Source of the DNA: Paludibacteraceae bacterium
GTDB taxonomy: Bacteria > Bacteroidota > Bacteroidia > Bacteroidales > Paludibacteraceae
Reading direction: 5' to 3'
Assembly (NCBI GenBank): GCA_017648235.1
Contig: JAGCIZ010000154.1
Location: 1 to 7,907 of the forward strand
Length of the DNA: 7,907 nucleotides
Shown: positions 1 to 6,222 of the stretch, piece by piece
Layout of the letters: the number at the start of each line of letters is the position of its first letter
Position numbering within the stretch: the first letter of the stretch is position 1
The notes under the pieces: generated by a model
Databases searched by the model: none
Told to the model about the DNA's origin: nothing
The model's input: only the letters and a program-made list of their open reading frames with translations
Made by a program: the position numbers and the translations under genes

Positions 1-378
1 ATAAAAAAGTACATTTTTGCCATCTTTTAACGATTGTAAGGTGAGATCTTGTAATTGCCTAACTTGTTCTATTCCTTTGCGACTTTTTCCCAAATCGGGA
101 ACGCAAATAGCTTTAAAAAGCGATAAAATCTTTCTAAAAATTGGGTTTTTGAAATAAACTTCATCTACCAAAGGTTGTATTTTTTGTTTGTGCAATTCGG
201 AAAATAAAATTATTGGGTCAATTACGGCTAGATGGTTTGGAAAAATAAGAAAGGTGGTTTTGCTGTCAAATGTTTCCATTCCCGAGATTTTAATATCGTA
301 TCTCCAATGCAAAATTGTCCTAAAAAAAACACAAATGATATGTCGCAAACTTACGTCTATGTGAGTAAAACGTTTCAT
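1..378 (-). CDS. PlsC-family acyltransferase, N-terminal part (runs off left edge)
   Basis: The reverse strand is open from an ATG at 378-376 to the window edge, giving 126 residues without a stop. Residues 48-54 read NHLAVID, which holds the HX4D catalytic motif of the glycerolipid acyltransferase (PlsC/LPLAT) family (His49, Asp54). It follows a hydrophobic strand (TFLIFP) and precedes a basic segment around residues 98-102 (GKSRK) where block II of the family usually lies. The visible part ends at KNVLFY, just where the substrate-binding block (FPEGTR-like) would be expected, so that block cannot be checked. Members transfer an acyl group to a lysophospholipid or related acceptor at the membrane. 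In Bacteroidetes similar domains also occur fused to larger proteins, so this could be a stand-alone enzyme or an N-terminal domain. The gene is divergent from tRNA-Arg. Family is fairly sure; exact substrate is unknown. Confidence 0.85.
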   Translation of the reverse strand, partial: MKRFTHIDVSLRHIICVFFRTILHWRYDIKISGMETFDSKTTFLIFPNHLAVIDPIILFSELHKQKIQPLVDEVYFKNPIFRKILSLFKAICVPDLGKSRKGIEQVRQLQDLTLQSLKDGKNVLFY

Positions 379-399
379 TTCTTTATAAAGTATTCTGCA

Positions 400-407
400 C
401 AAAAATA
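400..407 (-). promoter_or_regulatory. Putative -7 box for the acyltransferase gene
   Basis: Read on the minus strand, TATTTTTG matches the Bacteroidetes TAnnTTTG -7 consensus exactly and lies 21 bases upstream of the ATG. I do not see a TTTG -33 box at the expected distance, so this is a half-supported promoter. Confidence 0.4.
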
Positions 408-451
408 CAAAAATGACATAAAAAAGTAGTAGAAAATATCAGTTGGCAGAA

Positions 452-483
452 TTTGTTTTTCTGTAAAAAAAATCGTTACTTTG
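452..483 (+). promoter_or_regulatory. Putative promoter of tRNA-Arg
   Basis: TTTG at 452-455 is followed after 20 bases by TTACTTTG at 476-483. This matches the Bacteroidetes TTTG (-33) and TAnnTTTG (-7) pair with one mismatch. Transcription would begin around 490, shortly before the mature tRNA at 503, which fits a short tRNA leader. Confidence 0.55.
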
Positions 484-502
484 CAACGTCGAAAATGATG
501 AT

Positions 503-576
503 GGTCGAGTAGCTCAGCTGGATAGAGCAACAGCCTTCTAAGCTGTGGGTCTTGGGTTCGAATCCCAACTTGATCA
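503..576 (+). tRNA. tRNA-Arg, anticodon TCT
   Basis: A complete cloverleaf can be drawn by hand. The acceptor stem is 503-509 with 569-575, seven pairs of which two are G-T. The D stem is GCTC/GAGC (512-515, 525-528). The anticodon stem ACAGC/GCTGT (530-534, 542-546) encloses the seven-base loop CTTCTAA, placing anticodon TCT at 537-539. The T stem TTGGG/CCCAA encloses TTCGAAT. The discriminator base is A576. CCA is not encoded and must be added after transcription. The anticodon reads AGA (and AGG by wobble), codons used in the AT-rich genes nearby. Confidence 0.97.
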
Positions 577-580
577 CAAA

Positions 581-624
581 AACAACAAAAATCAGCAACT
601 TTTTGGTTGCTGATTTTTGTTGTT
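581..624 (+). terminator. Symmetric hairpin terminator after tRNA-Arg, likely bidirectional
   Basis: A perfect 19-base inverted repeat (581-599 with 606-624) surrounds a 6-base loop. The inner stem ATCAGCAAC/GTTGCTGAT is the GC-containing part. The outer arms supply a T-rich run (TTTTTGTTGTT) on whichever strand is transcribed. It lies 4 bases after the tRNA and is also the first strong hairpin beyond the 3' end of the opposing murF operon, so it probably serves both convergent units. Confidence 0.85.
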
Positions 625-659
625 AAGAGTAAGAATTTTCTTATTTATAGCCGCTTATT

Positions 660-671
660 AACCATATGGTT
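660..671. repeat. 12-bp perfect palindrome
   Basis: AACCATATGGTT reads the same on both strands. It sits 3 bases upstream of the -33-like box of the plus-strand promoter-like sequence at 675-707. It could be an operator half of that promoter, but a palindrome this short can occur by chance in AT-rich DNA. Confidence 0.35.
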
Positions 672-674
672 GTT

Positions 675-707
675 TTTGTGTCAAGTAGGTAATGTGCATT
701 ATTTTTG
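675..707 (+). promoter_or_regulatory. Promoter-like sequence pointing antisense into the membrane-protein gene
   Basis: TTTG at 675-678 and TATTTTTG at 700-707 are separated by 21 bases, an exact match to the Bacteroidetes TTTG / TAnnTTTG promoter pair. Positions 697-717 match the glnN promoter core (7425-7445) at 20 of 21 bases. No plus-strand gene with recognisable product follows; transcription would run antisense across 826-1518. A weak ATG-started frame (738-1010, 90 codons plus stop) lies downstream, but its His/Tyr/Cys-rich content looks like a mirror of the minus-strand coding repeats. Confidence 0.45.
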
Positions 708-710
708 CAG

Positions 711-731
711 ATTATAAGGATCTTTTATAAT
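711..731. repeat. Inverted repeat downstream of the antisense promoter-like box
   Basis: ATTATAA (711-717) and TTATAAT (725-731) form a perfect 7-base inverted repeat with a 7-base spacer, starting 3 bases after the TATTTTTG box. It would overlap the transcription start and could be an operator or a weak 5' hairpin. It is AT-only in the arms, so chance is possible. Confidence 0.3.
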
Positions 732-825
732 TCTTTAATGTTTACTCTCTTTACAGATAGTTTCTTTTGTGATGTTTTGTCGTATTCTCTTTTCATAGAT
801 CATCATCATTATCTTCGTAAGGATC

Positions 826-1518
826 TCAACCAGATAGATTGTCATCTATGTCACTGGTACTCCAATCCTCTTTTGATGTCCAATTTCCAGAACCTTGCCG
901 TTCAAATCGACGACTTTCGGATATGCTGCGATAATCTTCAATGTCAAAATCATCGTTATCATTATGGTCAAAATCAAAGTGATTATCATTATCATTGTCG
1001 TCATAAGTAGAATAACTATAATCACTATATGAGTCTGTGCTATTTGATTTTTGAGATTTATTATTGAATATTTCTCCAATCCATAAATCTCTAGCCCAAG
1101 AGTATTTTACGTCTTGTTGCCCATATTTTTTTGCTCTTTTCTCTATTTTTAAGTCCGATATTGCAGCTCTCATAATTAAATAGATGAAAATATTTACAAT
1201 AGATAAAAATAGCATAATATTAGAATTCTTGTAGAAAAAAGAAGGTTTAGTCGTGTGTGTCTCAAGAATTTTTTCTACTTCATCATAACTTAGACCAATT
1301 GTGGCGTTAAACTCTTCGTCGCTGATAATAAGTTGACCTCCACGTTCTGCATAAAACTCTCCATAAATCGAAAGAGCAAAACATATTGGGATTGAACATA
1401 ATACCATTATGCAAAGTATTTTTCCTAATTTTTCTCCACATATTTTTGCTAAAAAATAAGGAGGAGAAATAATGATTGTAAACAAAATTCCCAAAAGAAT
1501 CAGTATTAATGTTTCCAT
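826..1518 (-). CDS. Three-helix membrane protein with acidic low-complexity tail, function unknown
   Basis: I do not recognise this 230-residue protein. Hydrophobic segments lie at about residues 3-24, 33-53 and 100-118. Positive charges between helices 1 and 2 and after helix 3 predict N-terminus outside, an acidic external loop (about 54-99) and a cytoplasmic C-terminal half. Residues 159-197 are Ser/Tyr- then Asp/Asn-rich: residues 173-195 contain 11 Asp, 5 Asn and 1 Glu. The tail ends with a Trp-containing segment (NWTSKEDW). The start follows the stop of the lipoprotein gene by 4 bases, so it is the third gene of the murF operon, probably translated from the same message. The stop is TGA (828-826); ten further in-frame codons of the same acidic composition follow before a second TGA at 795-793. 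The operon position supports a real gene; no function can be assigned. Confidence 0.8.
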   Translation of the reverse strand: METLILILLGILFTIIISPPYFLAKICGEKLGKILCIMVLCSIPICFALSIYGEFYAERGGQLIISDEEFNATIGLSYDEVEKILETHTTKPSFFYKNSNIMLFLSIVNIFIYLIMRAAISDLKIEKRAKKYGQQDVKYSWARDLWIGEIFNNKSQKSNSTDSYSDYSYSTYDDNDNDNHFDFDHNDNDDFDIEDYRSISESRRFERQGSGNWTSKEDWSTSDIDDNLSG

Positions 1519-1522
1519 ATTT

Positions 1523-1972
1523 TTATTTTGTAATGCGAATAATATCTCCAGTGAAATAAGTTCTGTATTTTCTTAAATAATGGGTAGAAACTCCTTTGCG
1601 AGGAGCTCCGGTTCCATATGCAACATCATAAACAGAATGGCATTTCCTGCAAACAGCTTCGCCAATTATTGTGATAGAATCTACTCTAACTTCGGGATTC
1701 GCCTCGTAAGGACATGCTAAATCAAAAACAACGATTTCATCGTCGAACGTATGATAGAACAACAGTCCGCCATATCCAATATATTGATACAGGTGCAATG
1801 GTTTGTCTATAACCTTATAATTCCCAACAATGTTAAGTTCTGGTGCATCTCGCAAGATGTGAAGTTCAAAATCTAATCGAGAATCGGGAATTGGAGATTT
1901 TTTATTGATTTTTTCGCAAGAAAAAAATGCCAATAAAAGAAATAGCGGAATTATTTTTCTTTGCTTTATCAT
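1523..1972 (-). CDS. Rieske-like lipoprotein with altered ligand set
   Basis: The 149-residue product begins with a basic and hydrophobic signal peptide (IKQRKIIPLFLLLAFF) ending in a relaxed lipobox at Ser18-Cys19, as in Bacteroidetes lipoproteins, so it is probably exported and lipid-anchored. The rest resembles the Rieske-fold lipoproteins of this phylum: VVFDLACPYE around Cys87, then CRKCHSVYDV at 108-117, a Gly-rich turn (GTGAPRKG) and a final short beta region. A canonical Rieske protein would have C-X-H and C-X2-H; here the positions are Cys87-X-Tyr89 and Cys108-X2-Cys111, followed by His112. The second site also reads as a CXXCH haem c motif. A 2Fe-2S cluster, a single metal, a disulfide or haem are all possible. 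The start codon overlaps the murF stop as ATGA (1969-1972), implying translational coupling. Lipoprotein and fold are inferred; the redox role is not proven. Confidence 0.78.
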   Translation of the reverse strand: MIKQRKIIPLFLLLAFFSCEKINKKSPIPDSRLDFELHILRDAPELNIVGNYKVIDKPLHLYQYIGYGGLLFYHTFDDEIVVFDLACPYEANPEVRVDSITIIGEAVCRKCHSVYDVAYGTGAPRKGVSTHYLRKYRTYFTGDIIRITK

Positions 1973-3264
1973 AGTTTATCAATGGATTTTTCCAAATGAA
2001 TACCATGAGAACCTTTTATCAAAATACATTGTCCTTTTAGTGGATTTTTATTGATATAATCGCAGAAATTGTCAATGTTTTCAAAAACCAAATACTTATC
2101 TCTAGCAAGAGTTGAAAATATTTTTCCCACTAAGAAAACATTTTGAAAATTAGATTTTTCTATTGTTTCAATGATTTTCAAGTGTTCTTCGTTACTCGCT
2201 TCTCCAAGTTCCAACATGTCTCCTAAGAGCAATGTCTTTTGATCAAAATCCATTTTCGAGAAATTGTTAAGTGCTGCTAGCATACTTGTTGGATTAGCAT
2301 TATAAGTGTCAATGATAAGTTTGTTATTGGCGGTTTCTGTGAGTTGAGAACGATTGTTTTTGGGGATATAATTTTCTATAGCATCGCAAATTTCTTTTTC
2401 ATCAATGCCAAAATAACAACCAACACAAATAGCTGCCAACATATTTTCTGCGTTATAATCGCCAATAAACTTTGTGTTTATTATATGAGAAATCGATTGA
2501 TTCTTTTTTTTCCATTTCATAGAAACAAAAGGGGAGCAAGAAGTTACTTCTCCACTAATGTCTGCTTCGGCATTATTTATTGCGTAATCGGTACGAGGAA
2601 TTTCTCTCAAAATTGTTTTTAGATAATTGTTGTTTCTGTTAACAAAAACATGGCCATTGTTTGCTCTAATGTAGTCGTAAAGTTCTCCTTTAGTAGCTAT
2701 TACGCCTTCAAAAGAACCGAATCCTTCGAGATGTGCTTTACCTACGTTGGTGATTATTCCATGGTTTGGGCAAACTATTTCTACTGAATCTCGAATCTCT
2801 CCTGGGTGATTCGCACCCATCTCAATAACTGCCATTTTGTGCTCTTCGGTTATTTGTAACAACGTGAGCGGAACGCCAATATGGTTGTTCAAATTCCCTT
2901 GCGTAAAAAGTGTTTTGTATTTTTTGTTGAGAACTGTTGCAATAAGTTCTTTGGTTGTTGTTTTTCCGTTTGTTCCTGTAATTCCAATAATAGGAATTGA
3001 AAGTTGCTGACGATGATAAGCAGCCAAATCTCTTAATGTTTGCAAAACATCTTTAACTAAAATGAAATGCTCGTTTTTTTGTTTTTCAGGATTGTCAATT
3101 ATGGCGTATCTGCAACCTTTTTCAACTGCTTTTTCTGCGAAATTATTTCCATCAAAATTTTCTCCTTTTAGAGCAAAAAACAACGAATCTTTTGGGCAAT
3201 TTCTGCTATCTGTCGTTATGGAAGGGTAGTTTTTGTAGATTTTGTAAAGTTCTTCTATTTTCAT
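1969..3264 (-). CDS. murF: UDP-N-acetylmuramoyl-tripeptide--D-alanyl-D-alanine ligase MurF
   Basis: MurF is the cytoplasmic ATP-dependent ligase that adds D-Ala-D-Ala to the UDP-MurNAc-tripeptide, the last soluble step of peptidoglycan precursor synthesis. The 431 residues are a normal family length. The N-terminal substrate domain has TTDSRN at 17-22 and LFFALKGENFDG at 28-39. The central ATPase domain has the P-loop GITGTNGKTT at 94-103 and IATKGEL at 189-195, where Lys192 fits the lysine that is carbamylated in Mur ligases. The C-terminal domain carries the MurF signature DTYNANPTSM at 319-328. The ATG at 3264 gives the expected N-terminus. It is the first gene of a three-gene operon and overlaps the next gene by 4 bases. 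Other dcw-cluster genes (murE, mraY, murD) are not adjacent, so this is a murF outside that cluster. Identification is secure. Confidence 0.97.
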   Translation of the reverse strand: MKIEELYKIYKNYPSITTDSRNCPKDSLFFALKGENFDGNNFAEKAVEKGCRYAIIDNPEKQKNEHFILVKDVLQTLRDLAAYHRQQLSIPIIGITGTNGKTTTKELIATVLNKKYKTLFTQGNLNNHIGVPLTLLQITEEHKMAVIEMGANHPGEIRDSVEIVCPNHGIITNVGKAHLEGFGSFEGVIATKGELYDYIRANNGHVFVNRNNNYLKTILREIPRTDYAINNAEADISGEVTSCSPFVSMKWKKKNQSISHIINTKFIGDYNAENMLAAICVGCYFGIDEKEICDAIENYIPKNNRSQLTETANNKLIIDTYNANPTSMLAALNNFSKMDFDQKTLLLGDMLELGEASNEEHLKIIETIEKSNFQNVFLVGKIFSTLARDKYLVFENIDNFCDYINKNPLKGQCILIKGSHGIHLEKSIDKL

Positions 3265-3288
3265 TTTCTATCTATTTTTTTGTGGCTG

Positions 3289-3320
3289 TAAAAATACAAT
3301 TTTCGTTGAAAAAGTGACAA
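3289..3320 (-). promoter_or_regulatory. Putative murF operon promoter
   Basis: On the minus strand TTG (3320-3318) and TATTTTTA (3296-3289) are separated by 21 bases, matching the Bacteroidetes -33/-7 arrangement except for A instead of G at the last -7 base. The box ends 24 bases upstream of the murF ATG, giving a short leader. Confidence 0.45.
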
Positions 3321-3464
3321 TATAAAAGTATTTAACTTTTTAATATTTTTTTACAAAATAAAGTCTATTGCAAAAAAAGATATTCTTTAAGAAAAATTGT
3401 ACTTATAAAACAAAAAAACTTTTTGGATAACTTTTTATTGTTGTGAGAAATATAACTTGTTGAT

Positions 3465-3476
3465 ATTTAGCTAAAT
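3465..3476. repeat. 12-bp palindrome upstream of nrdD
   Basis: ATTTAGCTAAAT is a perfect palindrome about 68 bases upstream of the nrdD -7 box. It could be a regulator site for nrdDG or murF. It does not match an FNR-type TTGAT-N4-ATCAA site, and I cannot assign it. Confidence 0.3.
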
Positions 3477-3543
3477 GATTTTTTTTTTGGAAAATTTTTA
3501 TAAAAACAGATTAAAATATAATTCCAAAAGAGAATAATTATTT

Positions 3544-3551
3544 TACCTTTG
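3544..3551 (+). promoter_or_regulatory. -7 box of the nrdDG operon
   Basis: TACCTTTG followed by CG matches TAnnTTTG exactly and lies 70 bases upstream of the nrdD ATG. A TTTG -33 box is not visible at the expected spacing, which may point to activator dependence. Confidence 0.55.
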
Positions 3552-3621
3552 CGAGGTTTTTGATTGAACGTATAAGAAAAAATAATATCAATAATTGTAA
3601 AATATTTTTATCAAATTATTT

Positions 3622-5715
3622 ATGGGAGCCGCAGAGGTTTTAATTGTAAAAAGAGATGGGAAAAGTGAGTATTTCTCCATCGAAAAAATTAAAAATGCTA
3701 TAGCAAAGGCATTTTTATCGGTTGGTAGTTTTGCAACACAAGACATGATGACAACTATTTTGAGTCATCTAAACATTTCTTCGGGAATGAGTGTTGAAGA
3801 TGTTCAAAACCAAGTAGAGTTTGCTCTTATGGCAGAGCGTTATTATCAAGTTGCAAAATCTTTCATGCTTTATCGAAAATTACATTCGGAAGACAGAGAA
3901 ACTCGTGATAAACTCAATTTTTTGATTGACTATTGTGATGCACAAAATGCTGCTACGGGAAGCAAGTATGATGCAAATGCCAATGTTGATAAGAAAAACA
4001 TAGCAACACTTATTGGAGAGTTGCCTAAGTCAAATTTTATACGTCTTAATCGTCGTTTACTTACCGATAGACTAAAAGAAATGTTTGGTAAAGAGTTCTC
4101 TGATAGATACATTTATTTGCTAAATAATCATTTTATTTACAAAAACGACGAAACAAGTTTAGCGAATTATTGTGCAAGTATAACAATGTATCCTTGGTTG
4201 ATAGGTGGAACTCTTGCTATTGGAGGGAATTCTACTCCTCCAACTAATCTAAAATCATTCTGCGGTGGATTTGTTAATATGGTATTCATTGTTTCAAGTA
4301 TGTTGAGTGGAGCATGTGCAACACCTGAATTCTTGATGTATATGAACTATTTTATCGGTTTGGAATATGGAAATGATTACTATTTGAATGCTGATAAAGT
4401 AGTGGATTTATCGAAAAAACAACGTACAATTGATAAAATTATAACTGACTATTTTGAGCAAATAGTTTATTCGTTAAACCAACCAACTGGGGCTCGTAAT
4501 TTCCAAGCAGTATTTTGGAATATTTCTTATTATGACAAATATTACTTCCAAAGTCTTTTTGAACATTTTATTTTCCCTGATGGAAGTAAACCTCACTGGG
4601 ATTCACTCAATTGGTTGCAAAAACGCTTCATGAAGTGGTTTAATAAAGAGAGAACTCGTACGGTTTTGACTTTCCCGGTGGAAACAATGGCTCTTTTGAC
4701 AGAAGAAGGAGAGCCAAAAGATAAAGAATATGGCGATTTTACCGCAGAAATGTATGCAGAAGGTCATTCGTTCTTTACATACATGAGCGATAATGCCGAT
4801 TCGTTGAGTAGTTGTTGTCGCTTGCGCAACGAAATTCAAGATAATGGATTTTCTTATACACTTGGAGCGGGTGGTGTATCAACAGGGTCGAAAAGTGTAT
4901 TAACCATCAATCTTAATCGCTGTATACAACATGCAGTACAAACGGGAATTCCATATCAAAATTTCCTTTCCGAAGTTATTGAATTGACCCACAAGGTCCA
5001 ACTTGGTTATAATGAGAACCTTAAGGAATTGCAAAACAAAGGAATGCTTCCTCTTTTCGATGCAGGTTATATTGATATTAAACGTCAATACTTAACTATT
5101 GGAGTAAATGGATTAGTAGAAGCTGCAGAATTTTTAGGATTAAAGATTAATGATAATCCAGAATATGTTCGCTTTGTTCAGGAAGTTCTTGGCTTGGTTG
5201 AAACGTTTAATAAAAAATATCGCACAAAAGATGTGATGTTCAATTGCGAGATGATTCCTGCAGAAAACGTAGGTGTAAAACATGCTAAATGGGACAAAGA
5301 AGCCGGTTATAAAGTGAGTCGCGATTGCTATAATAGTTATTTCTATGCTGTTGAAGATACTTCGTTAAATGTAATTGATAGATTCAAATTGCATGGAAAA
5401 AAATACATAGAGCATTTGACGGGAGGATCTGCTTTACACTGCAATTTGGAAGAACATTTGACTAAAGAGCAGTATAAGCAACTAATGAAAGTAGCTGCAC
5501 TCGAAGGATGTAACTATTTTACTTTCAATATTCCAAATACAATTTGTAATGATTGCGGACATATTGACAAACGTTATTTGCAAGAATGTCCTCACTGCAA
5601 AAGCAAGAATGTTGATTATCTTACTCGTATTATTGGATATATGAAACGTATTAGTAGTTTTTCTGCTCCTCGTCAAAAAGAAGCTGCGAGACGTTACTAT
5701 GCAAAACTTGCTTAA
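3622..5715 (+). CDS. nrdD: Anaerobic (class III) ribonucleoside-triphosphate reductase NrdD
   Basis: This enzyme reduces ribonucleoside triphosphates to dNTPs without oxygen, using a glycyl radical made by NrdG. The 697 residues are full length (E. coli NrdD is about 712). Residues about 5-95 form an ATP-cone regulatory domain (IVKRDGKSEYFS), the site that senses ATP/dATP. The barrel holds Cys184 (NYCASI) and the Cys398-Cys399 pair (SCCRLRN), placed where the family has its active-site cysteines. Near the C-terminus Cys642, Cys645, Cys656 and Cys659 form the structural zinc site (CNDC, CPHC). RIIGYM follows, with Gly672 as the expected glycyl-radical residue. The sequence agrees closely with Bacteroides NrdD as I remember it. 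Whether formate or a redoxin supplies electrons cannot be settled here. nrdG starts 6 bases downstream. The ATG at 3622 puts the ATP-cone at the proper N-terminal distance. Confidence 0.98.
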   Translation: MGAAEVLIVKRDGKSEYFSIEKIKNAIAKAFLSVGSFATQDMMTTILSHLNISSGMSVEDVQNQVEFALMAERYYQVAKSFMLYRKLHSEDRETRDKLNFLIDYCDAQNAATGSKYDANANVDKKNIATLIGELPKSNFIRLNRRLLTDRLKEMFGKEFSDRYIYLLNNHFIYKNDETSLANYCASITMYPWLIGGTLAIGGNSTPPTNLKSFCGGFVNMVFIVSSMLSGACATPEFLMYMNYFIGLEYGNDYYLNADKVVDLSKKQRTIDKIITDYFEQIVYSLNQPTGARNFQAVFWNISYYDKYYFQSLFEHFIFPDGSKPHWDSLNWLQKRFMKWFNKERTRTVLTFPVETMALLTEEGEPKDKEYGDFTAEMYAEGHSFFTYMSDNADSLSSCCRLRNEIQDNGFSYTLGAGGVSTGSKSVLTINLNRCIQHAVQTGIPYQNFLSEVIELTHKVQLGYNENLKELQNKGMLPLFDAGYIDIKRQYLTIGVNGLVEAAEFLGLKINDNPEYVRFVQEVLGLVETFNKKYRTKDVMFNCEMIPAENVGVKHAKWDKEAGYKVSRDCYNSYFYAVEDTSLNVIDRFKLHGKKYIEHLTGGSALHCNLEEHLTKEQYKQLMKVAALEGCNYFTFNIPNTICNDCGHIDKRYLQECPHCKSKNVDYLTRIIGYMKRISSFSAPRQKEAARRYYAKLA

Positions 5716-5721
5716 ATTAAA

Positions 5722-6207
5722 ATGGACAATTGTCAACTGAAATATACTGATTACGACGTTGTTTTTCAGGAAATCCCAAATGAAGTAACTTTGGCAATCA
5801 ACCTTTCTCGATGCCCAAATCGTTGTGAAGGTTGCCATAGTGCTTATTTGATGGATGATGTTGGAGAATATCTTACGACAGCTGTAATAGATTCTCTCTG
5901 TGAAAAATATGGTTCTGCAGTTACTTGCATTTGTTTTATGGGAGGTGATATAGCTCCTTTTCAGGTTGCAGATTTAGCACAGTATATTTCAGAAAAAAAA
6001 CAATTGAAAACCGCGTGGTATTCAGGAAAAAAAGAATTACCCAAAGAGTTTCCTTTGAATCGTTTTAATTTTGTGAAGATTGGTCCTTATGTACCAAAAT
6101 ACGGTCCTCTTAATTCTCCAACTACGAACCAAAGATTGTATAAAATAGAACAAGGAGAAATGATGGATATTACTTCAATGTTTTGGAAAAAATCAATGGT
6201 TGTTTGA
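5722..6207 (+). CDS. nrdG: Anaerobic ribonucleotide reductase activating protein NrdG (radical SAM)
   Basis: NrdG uses S-adenosylmethionine and a 4Fe-4S cluster to make a 5'-deoxyadenosyl radical that generates the glycyl radical on NrdD. The 161 residues are typical for this minimal radical-SAM activase. The cluster motif CPNRCEGC (Cys31, Cys35, Cys38) is CX3CX2C. MGGD at 73-76 is the SAM-binding GG motif that reads SGGDP-like in other members. The C-terminal TTNQRLYKI (134-142) matches the usual (S)NQR segment. The ATG follows the nrdD stop by 6 bases, so the two are almost certainly co-transcribed and made together. The gene ends with TGA, 83 bases before the aldolase; I see no clear terminator between them, so some read-through into the aldolase gene is possible. 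Confidence 0.96.
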   Translation: MDNCQLKYTDYDVVFQEIPNEVTLAINLSRCPNRCEGCHSAYLMDDVGEYLTTAVIDSLCEKYGSAVTCICFMGGDIAPFQVADLAQYISEKKQLKTAWYSGKKELPKEFPLNRFNFVKIGPYVPKYGPLNSPTTNQRLYKIEQGEMMDITSMFWKKSMVV

Positions 6208-6222
6208 TTAAAAAACAAAAAG

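Larger units (their letters stand above)
3265..3621. other. Divergent intergenic region between murF and nrdD
   Basis: These 357 bases contain no credible gene. The DNA is extremely AT-rich with many A and T runs. The left end holds the putative murF promoter and the right end the nrdD -7 box followed by an untranslated leader of roughly 60 bases. Between them I see one 12-bp palindrome (3465-3476) and a direct TTGTTG pair (3438 and 3457), neither clearly a known regulator site. I found no match to the NrdR box as I remember it. Confidence 0.6.

Noticed and set aside
232..429. Plus-strand frame of 65 codons
   Set aside because: It lies antisense to the acyltransferase, whose HX4D motif makes the minus strand the coding one.
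503..624. tRNA-Arg as an integration site for a mobile element
   Set aside because: tRNA 3' ends are common attachment sites, but no integrase gene and no repeated copy of the tRNA 3' end is visible in the window.
846..1079. Alternative minus-strand frame of 77 codons with an Ile/Met/Thr-rich hydrophobic middle
   Set aside because: It is the shifted frame of the Asp/Asn-rich repeats: GAT/AAT codons read one base over become ATA/ATG-like codons. It lacks its own promoter or spacing and overlaps a better-supported gene completely.
1630..1660. CRKCH read as proof of a c-type cytochrome
   Set aside because: The surrounding sequence resembles a Rieske-like fold, there is a single CXXCH, and no distal haem ligand context can be seen. 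Haem binding is kept only as an alternative.
3265..3621. NrdR box or FNR-type site upstream of nrdD
   Set aside because: I looked for ACACWATATAT-like and TTGAT-N4-ATCAA patterns and found no match good enough to report.
5482..5838. Minus-strand frame of 118 codons across the nrdD-nrdG junction
   Set aside because: It is antisense to the NrdD zinc and glycyl-radical region and the NrdG cluster motif, both clearly coding.
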